A stretch of DNA of 64,000 nucleotides from Chitinophagaceae bacterium DXS. Its GTDB lineage: Bacteria; Bacteroidota; Bacteroidia; Chitinophagales; Chitinophagaceae. The notes under the pieces are model-generated. The model did no database searches, had not been told where the DNA came from, and saw nothing but the letters and a program-made list of their open reading frames with translations. The stretch's first letter is position 1. Every line of letters starts with the position of its first letter. The stretch spans positions 1,635,344 to 1,699,343 of the forward strand of contig CP128386.1 in NCBI GenBank assembly GCA_030345135.1, in the 5' to 3' direction. A program made the position numbers and the translations under genes. Positions 9,257 through 17,406 of this stretch are shown here, piece by piece.

Positions 9257-10078
9257 CTATGATTGTATAAATGCCAGAAGATCCGCGTTAATAGTCGCAG
9301 CTTCAGTAGTCGGCATACCGTGCGGAAAACCAGGATAAGAAATCAATTTTCCGTTCTTTACAAGTTTTACGGCTTTTGCACCGGTAAGCTGGAAAGGAAC
9401 GATCTGATCATCTTCGCCGTGCATTACTAAAACAGGAACATCCACACTCTTCAAATCTTCTGTAAAATCTGTTTCTGAAAAAGCTTTAATACAGTCATAA
9501 TGCGCTTTTATGGCACCCATCATACCTTGTCTCCACCAATTATCCCTTACACCTTGAGACACTTTTGCACCTTCGCGGTTATAGCCATAGAAAGGAAGTG
9601 TAAAATCCTGAAAATATTGCAGTCTTTGTGTTGCGGTATTCAGGCGTATTTCATCAAAGACTGACAAAGGAATACCATCCGGATTGTTCTCCGTTTTTGC
9701 CATGACAGGCGTTACGGCGCTGATCAAAACTGCTTTTGCCACGCGGCCCTTACCATGTTTTGCCACATAGCGGATCACTTCTCCGCCGCCCGTTGAATGT
9801 CCAACATGTATTGCATCCTTTAGATCAAGCGCTTTTGTAAGCTCAGCGACATCAGCTGCATAAGTATCCATATCATGACCATTTGCAGTTTGGGTTGACC
9901 TTCCATGTCCCCTTCTATCGTGTGCAATCACCCGGAAGCCATGATCAAGGAAGAACATCATCTGCGCATCCCAATCATCGCCAGACAAGGGCCAGCCATG
10001 ATGGAAAACGATCGGCTGACCTGTTCCCCAGTCTTTGTAATAGATCTCTGTACCGTCTTTTACTTTAATTGTTGCCAT
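9257..10078 (-). CDS. alpha/beta hydrolase (arylesterase / non-heme chloroperoxidase type)
   Basis: This is a 273-residue alpha/beta-hydrolase. I chose the methionine of MATIKVKDGTEIYYKDWG because family members begin there; the open frame reaches 9 codons further up. The oxyanion region is 'FHHGWPLSGDDWD'. The nucleophile elbow is 'GHSTGGGE' (serine near residue 95), the acid is in 'VMHGEDDQIVPF', and the histidine is in 'YPGFPHGMPTTEA' near the end. The pattern matches the cofactor-free haloperoxidase/arylesterase group, which works on small esters. It has no signal peptide. It is preceded by a small ORF and followed by a clear terminator. Confidence 0.93.
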   Translation of the reverse strand: MATIKVKDGTEIYYKDWGTGQPIVFHHGWPLSGDDWDAQMMFFLDHGFRVIAHDRRGHGRSTQTANGHDMDTYAADVAELTKALDLKDAIHVGHSTGGGEVIRYVAKHGKGRVAKAVLISAVTPVMAKTENNPDGIPLSVFDEIRLNTATQRLQYFQDFTLPFYGYNREGAKVSQGVRDNWWRQGMMGAIKAHYDCIKAFSETDFTEDLKSVDVPVLVMHGEDDQIVPFQLTGAKAVKLVKNGKLISYPGFPHGMPTTEAATINADLLAFIQS

Positions 10079-10125
10079 GTTTTTGAGTTTTAATAATGTT
10101 ATCAATGTGGTTTGACGCTGAAGAA

Positions 10126-10335
10126 TTAATGAGCTGTTTTTAAGTACGATTTACAAGGTCCGCCCGCGCCGAATGTGCATCCGGACGGGAAAGTACCTGG
10201 CATTGGAATTACTGACGGTCTTTCAACAACTGAAGGCTGTAAAAGTTTGTTGATAGTAACACCAATTTGTTGTTTTCTTTTCTTTAAACCGAATTGCCCT
10301 GCAAATATGACTGACTTTAATTGTGGATTTGCCAT
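10126..10335 (-). CDS. small uncharacterised peptide, 69 aa, Gly/Pro/Cys-rich end
   Basis: I do not recognise this peptide. The first 30 residues are basic and amphipathic (VIFAGQFGLKKRKQQIGVT). The last 30 are rich in Pro, Gly and Ser and carry two cysteines eight residues apart (GCTFGAGGPCKSY). It has no signal peptide or membrane segment. It sits 47 nt upstream of the hydrolase on the same strand and downstream of a strong terminator, so it would need its own promoter. A small peptide with a leader-like front and a Cys-containing tail could be a modified-peptide precursor, but no modifying enzyme is nearby. It could also be a chance ORF. Confidence 0.35.
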   Translation of the reverse strand: MANPQLKSVIFAGQFGLKKRKQQIGVTINKLLQPSVVERPSVIPMPGTFPSGCTFGAGGPCKSYLKTAH

Positions 10336-10481
10336 GTGCCAGTAAATGGTACAATAGAATTAGTAAAAGGAAAAACACAATTGCATAAAGAAGCTGATCT
10401 GCATAGATTTTGGGATAATTTCCTGCCGACAGCAATAATCGCGATTGCTGGTTGCTATTGTTTTTTGAGGGACATATAAAA

Positions 10482-10515
10482 TAAAAAAACGCTACCGTTT
10501 TGGTAGCGTTTTTTT
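10482..10515. terminator. strong bidirectional terminator after the sigma-factor gene
   Basis: A 14-bp perfect stem, AAAAAAACGCTACC (10482-10495) with GGTAGCGTTTTTTT (10502-10515), encloses a 6-nt loop. It sits 2 nt beyond the sigma-factor stop. The flanking A and T runs let it work in both directions. Confidence 0.92.
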
Positions 10516-10517
10516 AT

Positions 10518-11195
10518 TTATTCTGAAATTGCGGAGCCGGATTGAAGATCTTTAATCTTATCCATCACCCTGCTTACCATCCCATCACAGTAAACGCGAT
10601 TAAACTCAAAGATCTCTTCTGGTTGATAGTACTTTTCAATCTCCTTTCTCAGCATACTTTTAGCGCGATTAAGGCGGGTTTTCACATTGGCCTGGCTAAT
10701 ATTCAGCGTTTCGGCCGTTTCCTCAATACTAAAGCCATTTATCTCACGGAGAGAGAACACCATCCGGTAATCCAGGCTGAGTTGCTTTAATGCATTTTCC
10801 ACTATTAATCCCAGCTCCTTGTTGACAACGGAATTGGCAGTATCGGCGTTTCGGTTGGATGAATACATTGGAACTGATTTATCACTGATCTCTGATGGTG
10901 TTTCATTGCTAAAGCTTAGTTTATGCTTTTTGTGAAAGCAGTTGTTCAGCATTATCCTGGTAATCCAGGTTTTGAATGCCGCATGACCCGCAAATTTTGA
11001 GAGGTTACGGTAGGCATCGATAAATGTCTCCTGCATAAGGTCCTGTGTATCTTCATGGCTATAGTTATAGCTCCTACCCGTCTTGTAAAGAATGGCGTTA
11101 TTTCTTCGGATGATGATCTCAAACAAGGCCACTTCGCCATTCAATATAAGCTTTATCAATTGCTGGTCTGAATACTGGTCTGGTACGTCTTTCAT
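10518..11195 (-). CDS. ECF-type RNA polymerase sigma factor
   Basis: This is a sigma-70 family extracytoplasmic-function factor of 225 aa. Region 2 is visible as 'DLMQETFIDAYRNLSKF' with 'FKTWITRIMLNNC' (about residues 48-90). Region 4 is 'FSIEETAETLNISQANVKTR' (about 160-185), a clear helix-turn-helix. The 20-residue tail with a cysteine (VYCDGMVSRVMDKI) resembles the C-terminal extension of metal- or redox-sensing family members, but no function is known. It lies 9 nt downstream of a DoxX-type membrane gene and has no anti-sigma gene beside it, so control may be transcriptional. Confidence 0.92.
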   Translation of the reverse strand: MKDVPDQYSDQQLIKLILNGEVALFEIIIRRNNAILYKTGRSYNYSHEDTQDLMQETFIDAYRNLSKFAGHAAFKTWITRIMLNNCFHKKHKLSFSNETPSEISDKSVPMYSSNRNADTANSVVNKELGLIVENALKQLSLDYRMVFSLREINGFSIEETAETLNISQANVKTRLNRAKSMLRKEIEKYYQPEEIFEFNRVYCDGMVSRVMDKIKDLQSGSAISE

Positions 11196-11204
11196 ATTTT
11201 TTTG

Positions 11205-11588
11205 TTATGCAACAATTTTTGCAATCCGGGATAGCGAGAACGCTCCTATTGCCATTACAAGGTCACGAACTGCAACGTCAAAATAATGACCGCCGAATAT
11301 TAGCGTCAAGGCGATTAATGTTAACCATGCTGCAACAATAATTGCACCAACAGCCGGTTTTAGCAATACAATAACACCGGCAATTATTTCAATTACGCCA
11401 ACAACCATCATAAATGTATGAGGCTGAAGCGGAAGCATACCCTCCATTTTCGGACTAAGATAGTGTTCCCAATTGGTTATTAAATTGGTGAACTTGTCAA
11501 GACCCGCCACAATTGGTACCAGGCCATATGTGAGCCTTAAGAGATTGAACGTAGGCCTGATGGCCTGATTTAAATTAATGCTTTCCAT
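11205..11588 (-). CDS. DoxX-like small integral membrane protein
   Basis: This is a 127-residue inner-membrane protein with four hydrophobic segments (about 15-30, 55-75, 78-98 and 105-125). The features 'LRLTYGLVPIVAGLDKFTNLI' and 'MMVVGVIEIIAGVIVL' are typical of the DoxX/DoxD-like family. Members often accompany redox or stress-response sigma factors. The 9-nt gap to the ECF sigma gene makes co-transcription very likely. A role in electron transfer or thiol stress is inference from family relatives. Confidence 0.8.
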   Translation of the reverse strand: MESINLNQAIRPTFNLLRLTYGLVPIVAGLDKFTNLITNWEHYLSPKMEGMLPLQPHTFMMVVGVIEIIAGVIVLLKPAVGAIIVAAWLTLIALTLIFGGHYFDVAVRDLVMAIGAFSLSRIAKIVA

Positions 11589-11715
11589 TTCTTTTGATTT
11601 AGTGTTCTTCTTTAATAGAGTGTGCGAGAAATGAAAAGGTTACAAATGATACTGAAATTTTATCTGCATTAAGATTTACTAAAACTTCGTTGGAAGAAAT
11701 CCGATTTGCATGCAG

Positions 11716-12318
11716 CTAATACAGATTGTTGCCAATTTTTAATTGAATCTTATAGCCAATGAGCTGTTGCGTCTCACCACTTTCGGGCAGTAGAACGTTT
11801 GTTATAGCAAAAAAATTTTTCGCCAGTATAATTTGTACGCGGCCATAATACGTTTTGGAATTTACATCTGTGAATTCAGCTTTTTCAATACCGCCATCAA
11901 CGGTTATCTTTTTTAAACTATCAAACTCCGAGTACGTTTCTACTAATAATTTAAAGGCCACTGCCGCTGCGATCTCGTCGGAAAACTCAAAACAAAGGCT
12001 GATTTCTGAAATATTGTCCAGCCATTCAGGATCACTATAAGTCTTTTGGGTGATGGCCAATTGCCCACTGCTAAACTTTCCGTTAAAAAATGGATGCTTT
12101 TCAAAAATGTATGTATTCGTAACAGTAATAAATGATGGCGGTGTTTTATATTCCTGGGGGTGATCGGTCCGCGTACGATCCGTTTCCTTATAAAAAACCG
12201 GAACATATTTTCTCGCAAACATCTCGATTGAAGGGTGCGGATTTAGCGATAACACGCCGAAAAAAAGTTGATCGGTATAGCTATCAAGAGTGAGATTGGA
12301 ATTGTCTTGAGTCGTCAT
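11716..12318 (-). CDS. uncharacterised protein, 200 aa
   Basis: I do not recognise a family. There is no signal peptide or transmembrane segment. Predicted strands alternate with helices through the body (ITVTNTYIFEKHPFF, GQLAITQKTYSDPEW, ISLCFEFSDEIAAAVAFKLLVETYSEF). The C-terminal part (KTYYGRVQIILAKNFFAITNVLLP) is strand-rich. The ATG at 12318 is the only sensible start. It follows the PhyH gene on the same strand after about 80 nt, so the two may be co-transcribed. It is probably a cytoplasmic protein of unknown role. Confidence 0.65.
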   Translation of the reverse strand: MTTQDNSNLTLDSYTDQLFFGVLSLNPHPSIEMFARKYVPVFYKETDRTRTDHPQEYKTPPSFITVTNTYIFEKHPFFNGKFSSGQLAITQKTYSDPEWLDNISEISLCFEFSDEIAAAVAFKLLVETYSEFDSLKKITVDGGIEKAEFTDVNSKTYYGRVQIILAKNFFAITNVLLPESGETQQLIGYKIQLKIGNNLY

Positions 12319-12399
12319 ACTAAAATTTTACTCAGGTCAAAATTTCGGGTTCTTTTGAAAGGTAATAATACACTCCGTGAAAAACAAGCTTGCCCGGTT

Positions 12400-13158
12400 T
12401 TAACTGAAATTAACTCCTGCAATATCAATGCCCCGATCTGTTTGTATACAACTCAGATCAAATTTTTCAGACCACCTTAACCCTGCCGGTAGTTCCAGAT
12501 CAGAAAATTCAATGTGAATTACACGTCGCGGCATGTCGTTGATTGTTCTTCCTGAGCTATGCAACAGCAATGGCCGCATCAGCATAATACCGCCCTGAGG
12601 AACAGCACAAACTACCTCTTTTTCAATATTCCAGTCAATTGCTTCGGGTCTGTAAATTCCTTTCAGGTGAGAGCCGGGAACAACCCGTAATGCGCCGTTA
12701 TCTCCACTTGTCTCATCCAGATGAATGCGTATAGTTAAAATTTGTTGCAGTATTTCCAGTGGCGGTTGAACAGCAAATTGGTTTTGCTTCACTGTCCATG
12801 GTCCAAAGCCTGCCATTTCATTTTTTTTGTCTACGGAAATAGTCAGGTCCTGATGGTAAGAAACATACCAATTTGAAGTTTTCGGCTTATCGAAATATAT
12901 GCTTTTAACAACAAAATAGTTGCCTTTAAAAAAGTTTTTAAGAACTGCATGTAAGCGGCTATTAAAAATGATTTCAAGGATTTCAGGTAGTTCCTTCAAA
13001 AATTGTCGAATGGCAAAGAGTTCGGTTGACCGCCTGAAGGTTTCTTTACTTTTTTCCGCAGAGTCAATGACATTCAGAATACGCTCAATGTCGTCTGCGG
13101 AATAAATATTCCTAACTGTTGCAAAACCACGCTCATTTAATCCATCCCTATAATTCAT
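12400..13158 (-). CDS. phytanoyl-CoA dioxygenase (PhyH) family protein
   Basis: This is a non-heme Fe(II)/2-oxoglutarate oxygenase-like protein, about 252 residues from MNYRDGLNERGFATV. An upstream ATG at 13254 would add 32 residues with a phenylalanine run, which family members do not have. The metal-binding H-x-D is in 'VSYHQDLTISV' and the distal histidine is in 'LLLHSSGRTIND', with the arginine that binds 2-oxoglutarate (R in SSGR). 'GALRVVPGSHLKG' is the signature loop before the distal histidine. Such enzymes hydroxylate small molecules or lipids; the substrate is unknown. It lies downstream of the UbiG-like methyltransferase on the same strand. Confidence 0.85.
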   Translation of the reverse strand: MNYRDGLNERGFATVRNIYSADDIERILNVIDSAEKSKETFRRSTELFAIRQFLKELPEILEIIFNSRLHAVLKNFFKGNYFVVKSIYFDKPKTSNWYVSYHQDLTISVDKKNEMAGFGPWTVKQNQFAVQPPLEILQQILTIRIHLDETSGDNGALRVVPGSHLKGIYRPEAIDWNIEKEVVCAVPQGGIMLMRPLLLHSSGRTINDMPRRVIHIEFSDLELPAGLRWSEKFDLSCIQTDRGIDIAGVNFS

Positions 13159-13300
13159 TACTGACAGGGTTTTAGTGTCTTTAAAAAAGAAAAATACAGG
13201 ATTCAAAATAGCTGCGGGAGAAACGAAAATTCCTGGTGGCAGCTCGTATTTCATCCACGTGTGAAAAATACCGAATCTTTCATTGTGAGATCACAATCGC

Positions 13301-13347
13301 GACGTAAAAGTGTCCTACATTTTCGAAATGTAGGACACTTTTACGTC
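13301..13347. repeat. covarying hairpin element, copy 1
   Basis: A perfect 22-bp inverted repeat (13301-13322 with 13326-13347) encloses a 3-nt TCG loop. The core is GTAAAAGTGTCCTACATTT. It lies 100 nt past the stop of the leftward UbiG-like gene. Two further copies occur at 14551 and 21295, with matched base changes in both arms. A smaller dyad, ATTGTGA-GA-TCACAAT (13282-13297), abuts it. Confidence 0.9.
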
Positions 13348-13447
13348 AGCAAGCAAGTTGCCGGGCCCGGTATCAATTGATTTCCTCAATTAATGCTTGG
13401 ATATCCCAACAACGGTCATGCATTGCCGTAGTTTCACACGCTGTACA

Positions 13448-14248
13448 TTACTTTTTTATTGCATATCCGCAATAAAGTATATTCATATCCTTGCTTTCCA
13501 CAAGCCAGAAATGTTTTCCAAGCTCTGCAAAATTCCATTCACCTTTTGCACGCTTTCTAAGAAAACCAAGCATTTGGGGAATGGATACATTTGGCTGAGA
13601 TCCCCCATGCTCCTGCCATTCTAAATTGTTTTTCGCCAAAAGTTCTTTAATCTCCCCTGGTTTAATAAACATTTTCCAAACGTGAAGATTGGGTGGCATA
13701 AATGCCCATCGTTTCCATTCCTGCCAGATCTTAATTGCCACCAACTTGCTCACGAAAGTGCGATTAAGTGTATCATAGATGAAAACACCGCCTGATTTCA
13801 ATACTCTTGAAATTTCAGAGATAACTTTTGGAAGGTCGCGTACATGCTCCAGAACATCACAGCAGAAAACACAGTCAAATGACTGATCAGGATACGGGAT
13901 CTGCTCACCTGTACCCTTTTCATAAACGATAGAAAGGCCTTCTGCCCTTGCATGATTGCGTGCTGTTTCAAGCGATTCGTCTGCAGGATCTATACCGGTA
14001 GTAGAAAATCCCATCTTACAGATTTCTTCAGCAAGAATTCCGCCACCGCTGCCAACCTCAAGCGCCTTTTTATTCTTGGCGTCTATGTTCAGTTTTTCCA
14101 AAACCCTGGCTGCATAACCTACCCGCCATGGATTTATAGATGTCTTCAGCAGATACAAAATATTATCAGGTGTCCACCATATATCACCTTGTGATTTATA
14201 GACTTCATTATTGATCTGGTCGTAAATCTCTTTTGCAATTTTTTCCAT
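13448..14248 (-). CDS. UbiG-like SAM-dependent O-methyltransferase
   Basis: This 266-residue class I methyltransferase resembles the UbiG/COQ3 group. Motif I is 'KKALEVGSGGGILAEEI' (about residues 58-74), the acidic residue after strand 2 is in 'GIDPADES', and motif IV is 'FDCVFCCDVLEHV'. The segment 'LNRTFVSKLVAIKIWQEWKRW' is characteristic of this subgroup. Ubiquinone is not expected here, because mqnA and mqnE point to menaquinone, so the true substrate is probably another phenolic or polyketide-like compound. It is a single gene; the spacers on both sides each carry a copy of the covarying hairpin. Confidence 0.85.
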   Translation of the reverse strand: MEKIAKEIYDQINNEVYKSQGDIWWTPDNILYLLKTSINPWRVGYAARVLEKLNIDAKNKKALEVGSGGGILAEEICKMGFSTTGIDPADESLETARNHARAEGLSIVYEKGTGEQIPYPDQSFDCVFCCDVLEHVRDLPKVISEISRVLKSGGVFIYDTLNRTFVSKLVAIKIWQEWKRWAFMPPNLHVWKMFIKPGEIKELLAKNNLEWQEHGGSQPNVSIPQMLGFLRKRAKGEWNFAELGKHFWLVESKDMNILYCGYAIKK

Positions 14249-14550
14249 TTTTATTGCTTGAAAGTTTATGAAGAAGGTTAAAACGCTTTATTTATTACTA
14301 ACAAGCCTATACACTAATTTCACTATCCTATCGCTACATGCCGAAACTGCATTTGTGTTCGCGAAACAGATACGAGACCGATCTTACATTGAAACACTAG
14401 CGGGATACATTGGGGATGAGATTCACCTGGTCAGGTACGGATCGCATTTGCCAGTCTGGATTATTTCTGTTGTTAAATTATTTGTTGTGGATGAAAAATG
14501 CAAGCACTTAAGCAGAATTTATTTCGCCCGTCAAAAAGAAACATTTTCAT

Positions 14551-14597
14551 GGCGTAAACGTGTCCTGCATTTTTAAAATGCAGGACACGTTTACGTC
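14551..14597. repeat. covarying hairpin element, copy 2
   Basis: The inverted repeat has the core GTAAACGTGTCCTGCATTT and its complement ending at 14597. Relative to copy 1 it carries C for A and G for A in the left arm, with the matching G and C in the right arm, plus one G-T wobble near the outer end (14552/14596). It lies 99 nt past the stop of the leftward GNAT gene. The rest of 14249-14696 has no convincing gene. Confidence 0.9.
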
Positions 14598-14696
14598 GGC
14601 AAAAACCCAAGTTTGGTCAAAGATGCCACGACGTGACGTATCTATACATTTGCGATGCACGCACATCGGTCGAATAACCAGTCTCCTTCTACTTTT

Positions 14697-15131
14697 TCAT
14701 ACCTTCTGATCCAGTTCAAAAAGAATATAACTTTCTTCTCCCTCCCCACCTTTTGCCTTTTCAGTAAATCCTTTGCCTGTATAAAAAGCTACTGCTTTGG
14801 TATTCAGTTCCAAACACTTTAAGCTGACGGGAAGCCCTGTCTTCTCAATGGCCTTTTCCAATAATTTGCCTCCAATACCAAGGTTTTGATATGCACTGTC
14901 AACAAACAAATGATGAATAAAATTGTCAGGCAACCAGATTGAAATAAATCCAACCAACCGGTTATCACAAAGCGCCACTAAAATAGTCTCGCCTTCTGTT
15001 TCTTTATCAAAATCATCCGGATGAAACGAGGCTGCATCTTTCCAGGCAAAAGTCTTTTGCCGTTCTTTTAAAAACAGCATTCTCAAATCGGGCTGATCGG
15101 AAGGCCGGCTTTCAATAATAATAATATTCAT
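14697..15131 (-). CDS. GNAT-family N-acetyltransferase
   Basis: This is a 144-residue acetyltransferase of the GNAT fold, cytoplasmic. The acetyl-CoA pyrophosphate loop is 'YQNLGIGGKLLEKAI' (about residues 80-95), preceded by 'FIHHLFVDSAY'. The C-terminal 'LELNTKAVAFYTGKGFTEK' is the standard last strand and helix. The size is normal for a single GNAT domain. It follows the ECF42 sigma gene after 50 nt on the same strand and may belong to that transcript. The substrate is not predictable. Confidence 0.88.
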   Translation of the reverse strand: MNIIIIESRPSDQPDLRMLFLKERQKTFAWKDAASFHPDDFDKETEGETILVALCDNRLVGFISIWLPDNFIHHLFVDSAYQNLGIGGKLLEKAIEKTGLPVSLKCLELNTKAVAFYTGKGFTEKAKGGEGEESYILFELDQKV

Positions 15132-15181
15132 TCGTTTAACAGATCTTATAAAACAGTTTCAATATAGCCGTTGTCGCATTT

Positions 15182-16423
15182 CTAGTGTTGACTTTTCTCT
15201 TTCGTAAGTTTCTTAATTTCCTTTGTCAGCGTGTGTATTTCCATTTGGGATTTTGTTAATGCAATAGCCTGCTGATAGTAGCTGATTGACTTGCCCACAT
15301 CAACAGTTGAATACAAATAACCCAATAAAGAAAGGTATTGAGTGTTGTTATTCAGCTTTAATTTTTCAGCTTCCGTGATAGCTTTTTCGCTTCCATACAC
15401 CCGGGCGAATGCAAACGCACGGTTCAATGCAGTTACAGGCGAATATTCAATAAGAATAAGCTGATTGTATAGTTGTAAGATATGTTGCCATTTGTTTTTA
15501 TTGGCAGGCGTAGTATGCCAGTAAGCTATAGTGGCTTCTAAGTGATATTTTGATACTTCGTCGCCATAATACGCATTTATTAAGTAGTGATTTCCTTTTT
15601 GAATTAATTCGTCATCCCACAAACGTCTATCCTGATCCTCAAAAAGAATTGCTTCTCCTTCTTCATTAGTTCTTGCATTAAGACGTGAACTTTGAAAACA
15701 CATTAACGCCAGCAGGGCATTTGTTGAAGGCATATTTGTTAACACATTTTCAGTAAGTATAGCTCCGAGCCTGAGCGCTTCTGAGCACAGTTCCTTCCTG
15801 ATCATCCTATTATTAGTTTTTGAAAAATACCCTTCATTAAACAGCAGGTATACTGTTTTTAAAACACTATTCAACCTGGCTTCAATTTGAGTTTTGGATA
15901 AAGCACCAATATTAAAGTTCCCATTGCGAAGATTGATCCGGGCTCTGTATAAACGCTTTTTAATGGTTTCAATGTTTGTCAAAAAAGCGTTTGCAATTTC
16001 TTCTACACTAAATCCACAAAGAATCTGAAGCGCCAGGCAGACTTGTGATTCGGCCGGATTATCCGGATCACAAACGGAAAAAATCATTGCCAATTGGCTA
16101 TCTGCAATATTTTGATTGCTGAACTCAACATCTTTTTCTGTTTCAAATCCATTTTGTTTAGCAACTTCTTTTAATTGCTTTTCAGAAACAGCGTTGTGTT
16201 TAAAATAGTCCCTGACTTTATTTTTTGCAACTGTATAAAGCCAGGCCGTGGGATTGTCAGGAACGCCTTTAATTCCCCAAACTTCCGTCGCCTTCAAAAA
16301 AGTTTCGCTTGCAATATCCTCAGCTATTTCAAGATTCTTTAGCTTATAGGAATGATATAGAACAGCAATTATTTTACTGTACTCCCTCCTAAACAAATGT
16401 GGTATAAGTTCATCCTGCTGCAT
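15182..16423 (-). CDS. ECF42-type sigma factor with C-terminal TPR-like extension (DUF6596)
   Basis: This is a sigma-70 family factor of about 413 aa, twice the size of an ordinary ECF. Region 2 is 'AEDIASETFLKATEVWG' with 'NPTAWLYTVAKNKVRDYF' (about 38-80). Region 4 is 'FSVEEIANAFLTNIETIKKR' (about 145-165). The remaining 220 residues are the DUF6596 extension (VYLLFNEGYFSK, EALRLGAIL) ending in helical repeats (TALNRAFAFARVYG, LLGYLYSTVDVGKSISYYQQAI). ECF42 factors are known to be paired with DGPF/YCII proteins rather than classical anti-sigma factors, and exactly such a gene lies 44 nt upstream. The start at MQQDELIPHLF matches the family; an ATG 7 codons upstream is possible. Confidence 0.92.
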   Translation of the reverse strand: MQQDELIPHLFRREYSKIIAVLYHSYKLKNLEIAEDIASETFLKATEVWGIKGVPDNPTAWLYTVAKNKVRDYFKHNAVSEKQLKEVAKQNGFETEKDVEFSNQNIADSQLAMIFSVCDPDNPAESQVCLALQILCGFSVEEIANAFLTNIETIKKRLYRARINLRNGNFNIGALSKTQIEARLNSVLKTVYLLFNEGYFSKTNNRMIRKELCSEALRLGAILTENVLTNMPSTNALLALMCFQSSRLNARTNEEGEAILFEDQDRRLWDDELIQKGNHYLINAYYGDEVSKYHLEATIAYWHTTPANKNKWQHILQLYNQLILIEYSPVTALNRAFAFARVYGSEKAITEAEKLKLNNNTQYLSLLGYLYSTVDVGKSISYYQQAIALTKSQMEIHTLTKEIKKLTKEKSQH

Positions 16424-16467
16424 AACGTAAAAAGGCCCTTGCACATTTACAAGGGCCTAGATTATAA

Positions 16468-16809
16468 TTACAGTGCGTTAATTTCTCTTATTTCAACATT
16501 TCCGCCAAATGAAAGAATTGGGCAACCATCTGCCAGTGCGGTTGCTTCATCCATAGAGGTAGCTTTAACGAGAGAATATCCTAAAATTGATTCCTTTATT
16601 TCAGTATAAGGACCATCAGAAACCAGGCCATCACTTTTTAAAACCTGTCCTGAACTCATCAACCGGTTACCGCGATCGGCCAGTTTACCCTGAGCTGCAA
16701 TACCAGCAACCCAATTCATCCACCGTTGTGTTATAGCCTGCATTTCTTCAGGCGAGCCTTTAGGCATAGTTTTATAATCGGCTCTGTAGACCAATAAAAA
16801 TTCTTTCAT
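16468..16809 (-). CDS. DGPF / YCII-related domain protein, ECF42 partner
   Basis: This is a 113-residue protein of the YCII-related (DGPF) family. The start MKEFLLVYRADY is the family N-terminus; the frame is open for 8 more codons. The namesake motif appears as 'SDGPYTEIKESILGYSL' (about residues 64-80), followed by 'EATALADGCPIL' and the terminal 'GNVEIREI'. The fold is a ferredoxin-like beta-alpha dimer. It is encoded directly upstream of the ECF42 sigma gene, the arrangement known for this sigma group. Its biochemical role there is unsettled. Confidence 0.93.
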   Translation of the reverse strand: MKEFLLVYRADYKTMPKGSPEEMQAITQRWMNWVAGIAAQGKLADRGNRLMSSGQVLKSDGLVSDGPYTEIKESILGYSLVKATSMDEATALADGCPILSFGGNVEIREINAL

Positions 16810-16885
16810 TTTAAACGATTTTATAGTTAACAACTAATAGCAATTTCTTTTTTGGAATGCTTGCAAAAGCGCATTTCATTTTTTA

Positions 16886-17098
16886 TCAGGCAATCATACC
16901 GGCATTAAACTGTTCCAAAGTTACACCGCTTGCCCTTGCGTTGGCCCCGAAAACTTTGTCAGTGATCGTTTTAAGTTTTTCCGGAGTTCGGCCCATTAGA
17001 AAAACCCTTGCCCCTTCGCCGCCAAAGGCTCTCGCAATTGAACCACCAACGGATCTGTTACCGTAAATGACTGCAACTTTGTTTTTTAGTTTGTTCAT
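16886..17098 (-). pseudogene. remnant of an SDR-family oxidoreductase
   Basis: The first 45 residues are a good short-chain dehydrogenase N-terminus: 'KVAVIYGNRSVGGSIARAF', then 'GARVFLMGRTPEKLK', the Rossmann dinucleotide loop. Instead of the next 180 or so residues, the frame runs straight into 'ASGVTLEQFNAGMIA', which resembles a segment close to the C-terminus of the same enzymes, and stops. The catalytic Ser-Tyr-Lys residues are therefore absent. A 70-residue product cannot be a working SDR (about 250 aa), so I read this as an internal in-frame deletion plus loss of the tail. It lies 76 nt upstream of the DGPF gene. Confidence 0.75.
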
Positions 17099-17196
17099 TT
17101 TTTGATGTTTTGTTACAGTTTAAAGACGATTTAAGTTTTGGGATGGGGACAAAATATTTTTATTTTTTTGTTGCTCGAATAACTCAACAATAACCA

Positions 17197-17310
17197 GGGA
17201 GGATAAGGGTTACACAGAGAAATACAGGAGAAGACACGGAGTTACACAGAGAAAATCTCCGTGCTCTCAGTGCTTTCTCCTGAATTTCTCTGTGTAACTA
17301 TTATGGCTGT
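17197..17310. repeat. inverted 'TTACACAGAGAAATACAGGAG' type repeat
   Basis: 'gttacacagagaaatacaggag' style units on the left (from 17209) are answered by 'ctcctgaatttctctgtgtaac' on the right (to about 17300), forming a long imperfect hairpin. It belongs to the same degenerate family as 7568-7680. It fills most of the spacer between the SDR remnant and the next gene. Confidence 0.7.
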
Positions 17311-17354
17311 TATGCGACAGAACGCCCAATGACATAGCATAGCCAGATCTTTAA

Positions 17355-17389
17355 AAAAATAAAGAGGCAAATCCTGCCTCTTTATTTTT
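17355..17389 (-). terminator. rho-independent terminator
   Basis: AAAAATAAAGAGGCA (17355-17369) pairs with TGCCTCTTTATTTTT (17375-17389) around a 5-nt loop, with A/T tracts on both sides. It lies 17 nt beyond the stop of the coiled-coil gene read leftward. Confidence 0.88.
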
Positions 17390-17406
17390 TTTCATCAGAC
17401 GTTTAT

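Noticed and set aside
10223-10435. Minus-strand ORF of 70 residues with one hydrophobic stretch
   Set aside because: Overlaps the small peptide ORF in another frame and looks like a shadow; no supporting start context.
14268-14576. Plus-strand ORF of 102 residues with a signal-like start
   Set aside because: Its last codons run into the covarying hairpin, composition is unlike a secreted protein after the first 20 residues, and it sits head-on to the methyltransferase promoter region.
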